DNA from: Candidatus Dechloromonas phosphorivorans
GTDB taxonomy: Bacteria > Pseudomonadota > Gammaproteobacteria > Burkholderiales > Rhodocyclaceae
Assembly: GCA_016709495.1 (NCBI GenBank)
Contig: JADJMS010000030.1
Location: 1 to 58,807, forward strand
DNA: 58,807 nt
Direction: 5' to 3'
The translations under genes were made by a program, and so were the position numbers. This document shows, piece after piece, positions 1 to 9,676 of the stretch (positions are counted from its first letter, which is position 1; every line of letters starts with the position of its first letter). A model generated the notes under the pieces. The model was given only the letters and a program-made list of their open reading frames with translations. It ran no database searches and was not told where the DNA came from.

Positions 1-540
1 GCGGGCAACGAAGTTGTCCATGCCTTCGGTGCCGGTCATGGTGTCAACGGCGGTGGTCAGCGAGAAGGTGGTGAGGACGCTGTCATTCAGGGCCAGCATT
101 GCTGTGTTGCCAGCAGTGGTCGAGTAGTTGTAAGCCAGATCCAGCGTGTTGTTGTAAGCTGCTTTGGCGGCCAGAACGGCTGCGTTAGGACCAGCATAGT
201 TGGACAGTACTTCGGCGAGGTCGAGAACGGCCTTGACGCGATTGGCGCTGGAGGAGATGTAAGCAACACCTTCTGCCTGGGTGAAGATGCTTGACAGGCC
301 AAGGTTGGCCAGCATGTTGGTGACAGGTCGTCGGTGCTGACGCTGGAGAACATGGTGTTCAGTGCATCGATGTAAACCACGGAGCCATCAAGTGTCTTGA
401 GGCCGGTGTTCGGGTTGTAAACGGTGCTCATGTTGATGAAGTTAACGTGATCAAGATACTTGGCGGTACCCGGAGCTTTGTCTGTGAGTGCAGAGAAGGC
501 TTTGAGAACCAGCTTTTGAGTAGGCAGAATCAGTTCCATT
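1..540 (-). CDS. S-layer-like / repeat-type surface protein, N-terminal part (runs off window, one frameshift)
   Basis: The gene reads leftward and leaves the window, so only about 180 N-terminal residues are visible. The start chosen (MELILPTQK) has an AAAGGAAG Shine-Dalgarno a few bases upstream; a longer reading to 575 has none. A single lost G near 320 breaks the frame; restoring it continues as LVTNMLANLGLSSIF and then TFSLTTAVDTMTGTEG. That last Thr/Gly-rich style is typical of large calcium-binding or S-layer-like proteins of Rhodocyclaceae, usually exported by a type I system. I recognise the style, not a named family member. No signal peptide is visible. A CRP-like palindrome lies about 100 bases upstream. 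Confidence 0.5.
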
Positions 541-637
541 GGTGCTTCCTTTCGGTTAGAAAATCGGATAGCCATGCGAATTTAGACATCTCACATAGGC
601 TTAGGGCGGAATTTACGCGTCTGTGCGTATTTTGACA

Positions 638-653
638 AGTGATGGCAATCACA
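638..653. promoter_or_regulatory. CRP/FNR-like palindrome upstream of the S-layer-like gene
   Basis: AGTGA-TGGCAA-TCACA fits the CRP consensus TGTGA-N6-TCACA with one mismatch. It lies in the 149-base gap between the surface protein start (540) and the end of the TPR barrel gene (690), the only place a promoter for the leftward gene could be. Two further copies of the same motif flank the Crp-family gene at 5781. Binding is inferred from sequence only. Confidence 0.55.
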
Positions 654-689
654 CATTTACTACCTTTTTCAGGCTTTGTTGTATTCTTT

Positions 690-2063
690 TCACCACACTG
701 CACGGACGCCAGCATAGATAACTTGGTTGCTTACCCGAAATAGCGGGAGGTTGGCGTTCTGGTCGACATACTCGATCCCGATGTAGGGGCCAAGGTCAGC
801 TATCTGTGTTCTATATTCAAGACGATAGAGTGTCTTGTTGATGTTTCTCTTTAAATTGTTTTCAAGCAGCGGGCTGTATCCGTGCTGGTCTTCTTGGCGA
901 TAATATTCCATTTCACTGACAAGGTTATTTTGTCCCCATGTGGTATTTTTGCTAATACGCATGACATACTGATTTTGGCTGCCACCTGGGCGTTTGTCAT
1001 ATTCCGGTTCGTCCCGACCAAAACGTATTTGTGCTTGAATTCCTAGCGCCGGGCAGGCGATGAATGACATGCCGCCCACGTAGTAACCGTTGAGTGCATC
1101 TGTGCTTGGGTATCCGCGACGTTCGAATTCGCTGCCGAGGCGCAGGCGACAGCTACCACCCGTATTTGGTAGATCGTAACCTGTGCCCAGTTTGTAGTGG
1201 CGTAGCGAAGCGCCTGCTGCTGATTGCATCAGCAGCGCTCCACCGCTGGTGTATATGCCTTCGCGTTTGCTTGCTCCGCGCTCCACGATGAGTTGAAATA
1301 GCCCAAAATTGGCTGGGGTGTAGTCGGGACTAAAACGGTAGTTGGCATTTATGGTGTAACTCCAGGTTTTGTCGCTGCCTGTTTCGGGTACAAAACCTTC
1401 GTGTTCAAAGTTTAGGCGTACGAAGTTCCCTCCTTTGGGTCTGTCGTCGTCTCCCAGCCTGACCGGTATGCGACCAGCGGGTAGCGTCAGATCAAAACTG
1501 CTGACATGGGTGGCGCCCATCAGATTGTCGTCGTAACCGGCGATCATGCCGATTACGGTTCGTTTGGCAGTAACCTGACCAATACTGATTTGACGTTTTT
1601 CAAGTTGAGCCTTGATTTGGCGCTTTAGGGGCGTGGGGATTTCTTCTATTGCGAGCAGGTTGCGCAAGATGCCGTCGACCGAGGTGGTGTCGCCCATCCC
1701 TTCGAGTGCTATGGCAAATTCAAGGTGGGCTTCCCAGTGATTGGGGTCGAGCAGAATTGCAGCCTCAAGGCGGTCTACTGCTTCGCTGTATTGGCGGGTC
1801 TGATTGAATTTTTGACCAAGGCCGAACAGAAAGGCTTGGTTTTTCTTGCAATGTGGTTCTTGTTCAAGTGCCAGGGAAATGGATTCGAGTATCGCTGTGT
1901 CGGGTTGGGTGGCGAATTGGCAGTGGTTCACTCCATCGTCGGCACGAGCAAACCGGACGAGGGTGCATATAAGTAGTAGGGCTGCAGTTTTTAGGGGCCC
2001 AAGCATTTGGACGCTATTTTTCGCGTTCCGGATGATGGTCCCTGCACGGGACCGTTTAGACAC
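690..2063 (-). CDS. TPR-containing outer-membrane beta-barrel protein (Slam/DUF560-like)
   Basis: 457 residues. A hydrophobic signal-like segment (LKTAALLLICTLVRFARA) at about residues 23-40 is followed by TPR-type helical repeats (SEAVDRLEAAILLDPNHWEAH, about 95-115). The rest is rich in alternating aromatic strands and ends in ...AGVRAVW, an aromatic C-terminal residue typical of outer-membrane barrels assembled by BAM. The layout resembles surface lipoprotein assembly modulator (Slam)-type proteins, which move proteins to the cell surface; substrate unknown. The GTG start overlaps the stop of the upstream cyclase gene, so the two are translationally coupled. An alternative start at 2006 (MLGPLK) would give a cleaner signal peptide. 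Confidence 0.7.
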   Translation of the reverse strand: MSKRSRAGTIIRNAKNSVQMLGPLKTAALLLICTLVRFARADDGVNHCQFATQPDTAILESISLALEQEPHCKKNQAFLFGLGQKFNQTRQYSEAVDRLEAAILLDPNHWEAHLEFAIALEGMGDTTSVDGILRNLLAIEEIPTPLKRQIKAQLEKRQISIGQVTAKRTVIGMIAGYDDNLMGATHVSSFDLTLPAGRIPVRLGDDDRPKGGNFVRLNFEHEGFVPETGSDKTWSYTINANYRFSPDYTPANFGLFQLIVERGASKREGIYTSGGALLMQSAAGASLRHYKLGTGYDLPNTGGSCRLRLGSEFERRGYPSTDALNGYYVGGMSFIACPALGIQAQIRFGRDEPEYDKRPGGSQNQYVMRISKNTTWGQNNLVSEMEYYRQEDQHGYSPLLENNLKRNINKTLYRLEYRTQIADLGPYIGIEYVDQNANLPLFRVSNQVIYAGVRAVW

Positions 2064-3996
2064 AGTTTTTGAGTGGGTAGGCGTATATGTGACAGGGCGT
2101 TTTTATGCCCTCAAGTAGAAAGACGCCTTGTGACTCCAGGCGGTGATCGCTAATGCAGGCAGCCATGCCTTCACCAACAAGGATAGGATGGGCTAGTTCT
2201 GCTGTCATTTGCTCAAGCCGGGCGGCTGTGGTGATAGTGCGCCCCATGGCCAGGTGGGTGCGACGTCTGGCAAGGCCAAATGACCCGACAGTGGCAGCAC
2301 CGGTTTCCAGGCCGAGACCCAATTCCAGTGGCTGGAGATCGTCGGGGAGCTGAGGGCTGAGTATCTGGCGGCTTTCTTTTAGCATTTCGAGTGCGGCGGA
2401 GAGGGCTAGTTCGGCATCGGCGCCGACTTCGTAGCCTGCGGATTGTTCGGTTGGTGTCAAGATTTTATTTTTGCCGCTGGCGCCCCAGACGGCCAGTACT
2501 GCATCTCCCTGAAAGCTTTCTACCATTCCACCGTGCTTTTCAACTACTTGGGTGGCCATTGAGAAAAAGGCGTGTAGTACTGCTGTGGTCTCTTCGGGTG
2601 GGCGTGCTTCGCAGTAGGCGGAAAAATTCCTGATGTCGGCAAAAAGTACCGAGATGTTTTTGCGGTCGGCTTCTATGGCGTCGGAGGGGTCGCGCGCGGC
2701 CAGGGCCGCGGCGACCGGGCCCGGCAAATAGCTGGAGAGGTGCGCAAAAATTCGATCGCGTTCCATGCGGCTGCGGGCATGTTCGAGCAGGCTGAGGGTC
2801 AGGGCAAAGCATAGTATGTAGAGCGAGGGAGATATCCATTCAACCCAGACTTTTGCTTCGCTAAGGAGGAGTGCCTTTGCCAAATAGAGGGTTGCCGTGA
2901 GGGCGAACGCTGCGCTTATGAGAATAAATACTGGTTTTCGTCGCAGTTGTGCCAGCGTTGCCAGAACGGCTGATCCGATGAGGGTGGTTAGGATGGCGTA
3001 GAGCCAAGCCAACTGCGGGGTGGAGGGTATGTTTTCGTCCAGCAAGCCGCGGAGTAGTTGGGCGTGAACAAGCATGCCGGCTTCAATGCCGCTGGAGGGT
3101 GTTGCTATGCGATCATTGAGGCCGAGGGCTGTGCTGCCGATGAGTACCCAGGCGTTGTTCAGGAGTCCTTGTGGAACTCGTCCGGCAAGCACGTCCTGAG
3201 CGGATAGGGCGACGAAAGCTTCTTGCCGCAAAGTCCAGGGGATGCGTATGTTTCCTTTTTGGTCGAGCGGGATGCCGGATTTATATAGTGGCAGGCCGGT
3301 TAGTTCCCACGGCGAGGAGAAAAGTCCTTCGCTGGCGACGAGGCTGATCTGTGGGGTTGTGGTTCCCTTCATGGCAGCTGATAAAAACAGGGCAGGGTAT
3401 GGTTTGCCGTCATGGCAGACGATTGCAGGTTGTTGTCGAACAGCGCCGTCGCGATCTACGAGCGGGGTAATGTGGCCGGATGGCATTGTGCTGAAGGCTG
3501 CGGTGTTGGCTATGAAGTTTTCTGCAATAGGAAAAATAGCTGGGCACGCAAGCCATGGTAATGGTGCGGAAGGTGTTCCGCTATGCGCAGCCGTGTTTGT
3601 CTGTAGTGCGAATACTTGGGAAAGAACAGCGTTGTTTTTTTCCAGGCTGGCTAAAAACATTCCGTCATTGACTGTCGCCTCGGGAAATACGATGTCGAAA
3701 ACCTGTAGTGCGGTACCTTGTTCGGCTAGCTTGTCAGAGAGATCTGCCAGCCGAACTCGTGACCAAGGCCAGGGGCCGAGTTGGCGCAAACTGCCTTCGT
3801 CGATATCAATTAGAACGAGGCGTCGCTCGGGTGAGGTGCTGGATATCAGGCGCCAGACCCAGTCACCCGAAAATTCTTCGGCCGATTGAATGGCGCCGGA
3901 AAGAATGCTGGAAAACGTAAACCACAGTACGAATGCAGAAAGTGCCGCCCAGATGGTGATTTTTTTGGACGAGTCAAGATACGAGGCGAAGCGCAA
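2056..3996 (-). CDS. CHASE2-domain adenylate/guanylate cyclase
   Basis: 646 residues. An N-terminal membrane helix (about 15-35) precedes a periplasmic CHASE2 sensor domain (about 40-330, with the RLVLIDIDEGSLRQLGPWPW signature), then hydrophobic helices (about 335-400) and a cytoplasmic class III cyclase domain (about 440-640). Both metal-binding aspartates are present (LFADIRNF and GDAVLAVWG). However, positions that set purine specificity and stabilise the transition state look changed: ESFQGD where DKFIGD is usual, and RRTHLAMGRTITTAARLE where the family has DYTVIGDAVNLAARLE (Asp to Thr, Asn to Thr). The product may therefore not be ordinary cAMP, or activity may be low. It sits between the FecR-domain gene and the barrel gene in one operon. 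Confidence 0.88.
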   Translation of the reverse strand: MRFASYLDSSKKITIWAALSAFVLWFTFSSILSGAIQSAEEFSGDWVWRLISSTSPERRLVLIDIDEGSLRQLGPWPWSRVRLADLSDKLAEQGTALQVFDIVFPEATVNDGMFLASLEKNNAVLSQVFALQTNTAAHSGTPSAPLPWLACPAIFPIAENFIANTAAFSTMPSGHITPLVDRDGAVRQQPAIVCHDGKPYPALFLSAAMKGTTTPQISLVASEGLFSSPWELTGLPLYKSGIPLDQKGNIRIPWTLRQEAFVALSAQDVLAGRVPQGLLNNAWVLIGSTALGLNDRIATPSSGIEAGMLVHAQLLRGLLDENIPSTPQLAWLYAILTTLIGSAVLATLAQLRRKPVFILISAAFALTATLYLAKALLLSEAKVWVEWISPSLYILCFALTLSLLEHARSRMERDRIFAHLSSYLPGPVAAALAARDPSDAIEADRKNISVLFADIRNFSAYCEARPPEETTAVLHAFFSMATQVVEKHGGMVESFQGDAVLAVWGASGKNKILTPTEQSAGYEVGADAELALSAALEMLKESRQILSPQLPDDLQPLELGLGLETGAATVGSFGLARRRTHLAMGRTITTAARLEQMTAELAHPILVGEGMAACISDHRLESQGVFLLEGIKTPCHIYAYPLKNCV

Positions 3997-5369
3997 TTAA
4001 CGGCCCCACAAAGTGATTCCGCTCACCTTTCCACCTGCCGTGGTTTTGTCAAAGCCATAGCCGGCTTGTGTGCCATCCTTGCTTATCGCGCCGTAGAGGG
4101 TTTGATTCTGTAGGTTGCTGCTTAAAAGGCCTGCGCTGCTGACGGTGCCGTTGGCGGCAAATGTTTCCTGCCCAAGGGCTGGGCTTGCCAGGTTCATGTT
4201 TGTATTGAAAGTTGATTTAGTGAAATCAACTTTCAGGGAGGCGTTTGATATTTGTACCGCTTGCGCAGGAGCTCCATTTGATTGCGCGTAGGATGCAGAT
4301 GCTTCAGTCAGCTTGAAGTTGGCTTGGGTACCAATCGGCATGAATGGAGTTGAGTCGTCGCGATACAGGGTAATAAAGAAATTGCCGGCAACCGCTTGGC
4401 GGCCATCTGCCGTCGCGGTGTCGAAACGTTGACTAATGGAATTTTCCGGTACGTTCCAGCCAAGTGCGTTGTGCAGCCAAACCATTGGTTTGCTCTTGAC
4501 TGAAGTGACAGCCTCTTCTTTTGTGGGGGGTGGAAGCTTGTTTTCGCTGGCGACGATAGTTTCCGAGATATCCCTATTAAACAGAGTATTTGATTTTTTT
4601 TCGTTGGCACTGACGGCTTCGACACCACTGAGAGTGGAGGGGGTTTTTTCGGCGAGACGGTTATCTGTTGTTGCGGCGGGTCGTTCGGCCTTGGCTTGCA
4701 AATCAACGGCAGGCACTAGGCGCGGCGCCGTTCCTGATTGCTGGATGATTTCAAGCATCTTTCCTTGCATGTCGGCACTCAGCGTGGCTGACTTGTTGCC
4801 AGAGCATGGGCCAAGCGATTTTGCGCAATCCCCTTCAAGAGAGGCCATGACAATTGCCCCGGAAATAACCGTGGCATAGGTGCTGTCATTGCTGGCTTTG
4901 ACGATAAAGTCGGTGCCTTTGACGCCAATTGCCGCTACCGGGGTGTTGAGACGGAATCTATCTTTGGCTGCCTCTCCCCATTGGCCTGTGACTGAGCGCA
5001 TGACGCCGCTTTCAAGCGTAAACTTGATGGAGGCTGGCCCCAATTGCCTGCGTTGCGATAGGATTCAATGTGTAGGCGACTCATTGGCCGCACGCTGACC
5101 AAGACTTCATCAATGAAGCGGATATGAACATGGCCGCCAGCAGCGGTTTGAATGTGGTCACCAGCACGTATCAGTGCGCCACGCTGCAGGGCTTGTTCCT
5201 GCCCTGATTCGGATTTAACTGAGCTGACACCAATCAACGTGGTTACTTCTCCGACTACGTCTTCGGGTGTGCTTAGGGCAATGGCACCGTTCGCGCAACC
5301 GAACATGAGGGCAAGCATGGTTGCGAAGCGTTGAATTGGAGTGGCTTTCATAGATTGGCACTGGTTCAT
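3997..5369 (-). CDS. FecR-domain periplasmic protein (one frameshift)
   Basis: About 457 residues once the frame is repaired. The N-terminus (MNQCQSMKATPIQRF...ALMFGCANGAIA) is a signal peptide; the start has a GAGG Shine-Dalgarno. The FecR domain follows (VGEVTTLIGVSSVKS, ALQRGALIRAGDHIQTAAGG, then TPVAAIGVKGTDFIV). A lost base near 5042, next to a CCCC run, splits the gene into two overlapping frames. The C-terminal half is a Ser/Thr/Ala-rich region without a domain I recognise. FecR domains outside TonB-sigma systems often accompany CHASE2 cyclases, as here, and may sense envelope or surface state. First gene of the leftward operon. Confidence 0.8.
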
Positions 5370-5496
5370 ATCGGCCTCATTTCACGCAATGGATCACGGT
5401 TTTATGCGACAAGCACAGGGAGGCAGTAATTTTCTTCCTACCCGATCCCGGCAGCTTTATTCATTGCACAGTATATTGGATTTTGCTGTCGAGTTA

Positions 5497-5512
5497 TGTG
5501 CGCATGATCACA
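5497..5512. promoter_or_regulatory. CRP-like palindrome 1 in the FecR/Crp intergenic region
   Basis: TGTGC-GCATGA-TCACA, one mismatch from TGTGA-N6-TCACA. It lies 128 bases upstream of the FecR-domain start and on the FecR side of the gap, so it is positioned to act on the FecR-cyclase-barrel operon. Confidence 0.6.
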
Positions 5513-5729
5513 ATTGGACGGTAGATTGCTGGGTGGTGTTAGGGGTGTTGGTGGTCTTCTGGTTGTGGTGAGCTCGTGCTGATTTTCGGCTGGCCTGCCG
5601 CCGCGGGCCCTTCTTTGAGAGACAAGGCTGTGGAGCAAAGAAATATTCGATAGCGACTGTTTTTACACTTGTTTGGGGTGATTTTGATTTTTGCAGGTGT
5701 GACGAAGCTTTTTCGCGTTTGCTGTGGTT

Positions 5730-5745
5730 TGTGTATGACGTCACA
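5730..5745. promoter_or_regulatory. CRP-like palindrome 2, just upstream of the Crp-family gene
   Basis: TGTGT-ATGACG-TCACA, one mismatch from the CRP consensus, with a perfect TGACGTCA at its inner part. It ends 35 bases before the ATG of the Crp-family gene, a position suited to autoregulation (probably repression if it overlaps the promoter). Confidence 0.62.
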
Positions 5746-5780
5746 ACGGTTTTGCGCGTTTTCGGTCTAAACTTGTTTCC

Positions 5781-6479
5781 ATGCCAGTACCTTTTCAGTC
5801 TCTGCTTAACTTGCCTTTGCTGCGACCTTTGCAGCAAGAAGAGTTAATGCGAATATCCATGTTGATGAGCGAACGGGCGTTTGCGCGGCGCGAGGTGGTT
5901 GTTTCAAAAGAGCAGTCGCGCTTCGAGTTGGGTTTTTTGATTTCTGGACGTCTGCAAGGTGTTGATTTTACGGTCGATGGGCGAGGTGTGGGTTTGTATT
6001 TTGTGGAGCCCGGCGATTATTTTGGCGAATTGTCTGTGGTAGATGGTTTAATGGCGGCAGAGCATGTCATTGCGGCTGCAAAGTCAACGGCAATCTTTCT
6101 CGATTCTGAATCTGCGCGCCGCTTGATTTTTGATAACCCCTTGTTGGCGCAGGGGGTGATGACTCGATTGTCGGCCCGTGTTCGCTCAGTGTCGGCGCAG
6201 CGAACACTTCTTGGCCTGCCTAATCCCTTTCAGCGTCTTTGTGTTCAAATCATGCAACTGTCTCGGGCCGCGCAAAATGATCGGCATTTGCTTGACCCAG
6301 TGCCGACTCATCAGGAGTTGGCTATCATGATCAATGCCAGCCGTGAAACGGTAACCCGTGCTTTTCAGGTGCTTACTCTGCATCAGGCTATCCATCGTGA
6401 GGGTGCTCAGCTGCGTATTCTTCGCCCTGATTTCCTGAATGATGTCGGCGAAGGGCGAATCGATCCGCCAAAAGCTTGA
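5781..6479 (+). CDS. Crp/Fnr-family transcriptional regulator
   Basis: 232 residues. A cyclic-nucleotide-binding beta-roll (about 20-125, with YFGELSVVDGLMAAEHV) is followed by a dimerisation helix and a Crp-type winged HTH (about 170-215). The recognition helix SRETVTR keeps the Arg-Glu-x-x-x-Arg pattern that reads TGTGA/TCACA half-sites in E. coli CRP, which matches the palindromes nearby. The Arg-Ser pair that holds the cAMP phosphate (Arg82-Ser83 in E. coli) is Ala-Glu here, so the ligand may be different or absent. No Fnr-type cysteine cluster. It is divergent from the FecR/cyclase operon, its likely partner. Confidence 0.85.
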   Translation: MPVPFQSLLNLPLLRPLQQEELMRISMLMSERAFARREVVVSKEQSRFELGFLISGRLQGVDFTVDGRGVGLYFVEPGDYFGELSVVDGLMAAEHVIAAAKSTAIFLDSESARRLIFDNPLLAQGVMTRLSARVRSVSAQRTLLGLPNPFQRLCVQIMQLSRAAQNDRHLLDPVPTHQELAIMINASRETVTRAFQVLTLHQAIHREGAQLRILRPDFLNDVGEGRIDPPKA

Positions 6480-6552
6480 ATGCCCATGATATAATGATTT
6501 TTTTTGCCTCGGCTTCTTTCGTTGCGCCCACATTTTCGTGGTTTTCTCTTTG

Positions 6553-7362
6553 ATGCGACAAATATTTAGCCCTTTTCTTTCTCCTTTTCGTTTTGCGCCG
6601 ATTCTCCTGCAATTTGTCCGCCGCGACATTCTTGGTCGTTATCGGGGGTCTTTGTTGGGTATAGGCTGGGCCTTTGTGACTCCTATTTTGATGCTTGGAG
6701 TCTATACCTTTGTGTTTGTCGGTGTCTTCCGTGCGCGCTGGCCGGGTGCGGAGGATGGCAGTGGTGTCACTTTTGCCCTGCAGTTATTTGCCGGACTAAT
6801 GGTTTTTAATTTGTTCGCCGAAGTAACTGCACAGGCGCCAAATCTTATTTTGTCTCAGCCAAATCTTGTGAAAAAAGTGGTTTTCCCCTTGGAAATCCTC
6901 CCTTTTGTTGCCTTGGGTTCCGGGTTGTTTCACTTGATGCTGAGTTTGAGTGTGTTGTTGGTTGGTGCGTTGCTTGTGAATCATGGTTTGCCATGGACGG
7001 TGCTGTTGCTACCACTGGTGTTGCTGCCGCTTTTGCCGTTGTTATTGGGTATCGGTTGGTTTTTTGCTGCGCTTGGGGTTTTTGTTCGCGATATTGCGCA
7101 GGTTATAAGCCTTGCTATCAATTTGTTAATGTTCCTTTCGCCAATTTTTTATTCAACAAAGTCACTTTCTCCAAGCATCCAGTCATGGATGTTTCTCAAC
7201 CCGTTGGCTCCGGTTATCGAAAATGTACGTCTCGTTGTTTTTGTTGGCGAGATGCCTGACTGGAGTCACTGGGCGCTTTCCTTGGGGGTTTCCCTTTTGG
7301 GAGCATTGCTTGGCTCGGCATTTTTCCAGGCGACTCGACGCGAGTTTTCAGATGTCCTTTGA
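6553..7362 (+). CDS. wzm: ABC-2 polysaccharide export permease (Wzm-type)
   Basis: 269 residues from the ATG chosen (MRQIFSPF); a GTG at 6538 is possible and neither start has a clear Shine-Dalgarno. The N-terminus has the family's FVRRDILGRYRGSLLGIGW amphipathic segment followed by about six membrane helices. The protein is the inner-membrane channel of the ABC-dependent O-antigen or capsule export pathway and would move lipid-linked polysaccharide to the periplasmic face. Its stop overlaps the start of the ATPase gene, so the pair is co-translated. First gene of the long rightward surface-polysaccharide operon. Confidence 0.88.
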   Translation: MRQIFSPFLSPFRFAPILLQFVRRDILGRYRGSLLGIGWAFVTPILMLGVYTFVFVGVFRARWPGAEDGSGVTFALQLFAGLMVFNLFAEVTAQAPNLILSQPNLVKKVVFPLEILPFVALGSGLFHLMLSLSVLLVGALLVNHGLPWTVLLLPLVLLPLLPLLLGIGWFFAALGVFVRDIAQVISLAINLLMFLSPIFYSTKSLSPSIQSWMFLNPLAPVIENVRLVVFVGEMPDWSHWALSLGVSLLGALLGSAFFQATRREFSDVL

Positions 7363-8607
7363 TGAGTTGGCGATCTGTGCGGAGGGGTTGAGCAAAGTTT
7401 ACTCAATGTACGACCGCCCAATTGATCGTCTGAAGCAACGTTTCATGGGGGGGAGCAAGCAGTATGGTCGTTTGTTTACCGCGCTCGAGGGTGTTAGTTT
7501 CTCCTTGCCGCGAGGCCAAGTGCTTGGGTTAATTGGCAACAACGGTGCGGGTAAGTCGACGTTGTTGCAGGTTGTTTGCGGTACCTTGGCTCCTACCGCA
7601 GGTAGTTTGACTGTCAATGGGCGGATTGCGGCGCTGCTTGAATTGGGGGCGGGATTTAATCCCGAATTTTCCGGACGGGAGAATATCTTCCTCAATGCGG
7701 CGGTGATTGGTTTGTCGCGAGACGAAATTGATGCCCGCTATGATGAAATCGTCGATTTTTCCGGGATCAGGGATTTTATTGAGCAACCGGTTAAAACGTA
7801 CTCAAGTGGAATGTACGTGCGCTTGGCATTTTCGAGCGCAACTGCGGTATATCCCTATATCCTTGTGATTGACGAGGCGTTGTCGGTTGGTGATGGTTCT
7901 TTCGCTCGCAAGTCTTTGACAGGATAATGGCACTTAGAGAGCGGGGAACAACGATTTTGTTTTGTTCTCACTCGATGTATCAGATTGAAGCTATTTGTGA
8001 CCAGGCGTTGTGGCTAGAGCGCGGCAAAATGATGTTGCTGGATAAGCCTTCTCGTGTGGTGAAAGCTTATGGGCAAAACCAGGATTCAAGTTTATCGGTC
8101 TCGACGGCACCCGCTTCCGAGGTGAAAAGTGAGGGAACTCGTCCTTTGATGGAGGGGCATGCCAGGTTGCAGAGTGTTGTTGCGATGGTCGACGGCATTA
8201 CGGGGAAGAGGCTGTTGGTGCAAGCCGGGCTTTCCGATCTGGTTGTCAATGTGGATTTTCAAAGCGACCCAAAATTGCCTGTGCCTGCGGTTGCATTCGG
8301 TATTGAAACGCTGACTGGGGCGGCGGTGTCGATGGGTAGTACTTATTTTGATGCGCAAGCGGTGGCGCTTGACGAGCATGGGTGTGGCTCGGCACGTTTA
8401 TGCTTCCCGAAAATTCCATTGATGCGTGGTCAGTATCGTCTTTCAATCTACCTGACCTGCGAACGAACGCTGCATTTGTATGATCAAGCGCTGTATTGTT
8501 TGGAGTTTGAGGTCGAGCATCACGGTGTCGAGCAGGGACTGGTTTTCCTGCCGCATTCATGGGATGGCGGGGCCGTGACGACTGTGCCGATGCAAACGCA
8601 AGCGTAA
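7352..8607 (+). CDS. wzt: ABC polysaccharide export ATPase with C-terminal glycan-binding domain (Wzt-type; one frameshift)
   Basis: About 418 residues after repair. Start MSFDELAICAEG overlaps the permease stop by 11 bases. Walker A (GNNGAGKST), the ABC signature region (YSSGMYVRLAFS) and Walker B (ILVIDEALSVGD) are present, followed by the H-loop (FCSHSM). A lost T near 7917 (SFARKSL instead of SFARKSFDRIMALRERG) splits the gene. The extra C-terminal domain (about 260-418) is the Wzt_C beta-sandwich, which in characterised systems reads the capped non-reducing end of the O-antigen. This implies chain termination by a modification, and the methyltransferases downstream are candidates for it. 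Confidence 0.87.
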
Positions 8608-8608
8608 C

Positions 8609-9557
8609 ATGCAGATTTATCGCCTTGATCCAGCTCGTTTATGCGAGATCCAACCACTTTTCCGTAAGGTTTTCGGGCACGACATCAGTATCGAGTTTCT
8701 TGAGTGGAAGTATGGCAATGGATTTGGCGAATCTTGGGGTTGTGTTGAGGATGATCAACGTCTGGCTTTACATTGTGGTATTTGCTATCGCGATACAGCG
8801 TTAAATGGCACGCAATTTCGCGTAGCTCAGTTAGTTGATTTGATGGCCGCTCCCAAGCCACGTGGCTTGAGTCGCAGGGACTCTCCTTTCGCAGTTTTGA
8901 TGCGAGAGGTGCTAAAAGAGTTACGGACGCCAAACAACCCGGAAGCGCTCGCTTTCGGGTTTCCCAGCAATCGCGCTATGCGCCTGGGGGAAAAGGTTGG
9001 CGTGTTTCGCGCTATCGATGAGTGGCTTGAGTTGTCTTTTCGGCATCCCGGGGTGGCCTTCTTTGTCGAACTCCAGAGCGGGTTGTCGCGATCGATAAAA
9101 TACTGCTCGAATTATCGACCGGCTGTGGTTGGCGATGATTCGTGATTTGGCTGATTTTCCAGTGGGCGTGCGTGATGCGGCTTATGTCTTGCGTCGCTAT
9201 ATCCAGCATCCTGAACATAAATATTACTGTTTGCTCGTTCGAAGCCAATGGCTGCGTCAGCCTATTGGTCTGGCAGTTCTGCGCGGAAGCGACGCAGATT
9301 ACGAGCTGTTGGATATCATTGGACCGTTATCGGCCATGCCGGAAGTGTTGCACTGTTTGCAGTCGTGGCTACTCGACATGGGTGGAAAAGTATTCAAATG
9401 GTTCCTGACTTCGCGCTTTGCAAAGCGCTTTGCCCCTTGCAGCCAATTGCCGGTCACCGAGTTCCGAATTATGGCAAATCCATTCAGTTCGTCAGCTATT
9501 GTCGATCACTTCGATCATAATTGGTGGTTGACCGGCGGTGACACGGATTATCGATAA
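8609..9557 (+). CDS. GNAT-like N-acyltransferase protein (one frameshift)
   Basis: About 315 residues in two frames that join between 9030 and 9130. The start (MQIYRLDPARL) is one base after the wzt stop. The N-terminal half (IQPLFRKVFGHDISIEFLEWKYG, LVDLMAAPKPRG) resembles GNAT-fold acyltransferases common in polysaccharide loci; the C-terminal half (YYCLLVRSQWLRQPIGLAVLRG) looks like a second GNAT-like lobe. The likely role is acylation of an amino sugar, but the substrate cannot be read from the sequence. Position inside the export operon supports a polysaccharide role. Confidence 0.55.
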
Positions 9558-9676
9558 GGCCGGGATGTTTCAAAGATCGGGGACGTCGTGGCTCAGGCTG
9601 CTGGATATTTCTTGATACTGGCCAGTTCCACCTGCGCAATAGCAATAACTTACTTTTGAACTATATTGGAGCACCA

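Larger units (their letters stand above)
5370..5780. promoter_or_regulatory. Divergent promoter region between FecR operon and Crp-family gene
   Basis: A 411-base non-coding gap between two divergent units, with G/T-rich, low-complexity stretches on the + strand (for example 5521-5575). It contains two CRP-like palindromes, listed separately. I could not pick convincing -35/-10 hexamers by eye. No terminator or repeat otherwise. Confidence 0.6.
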
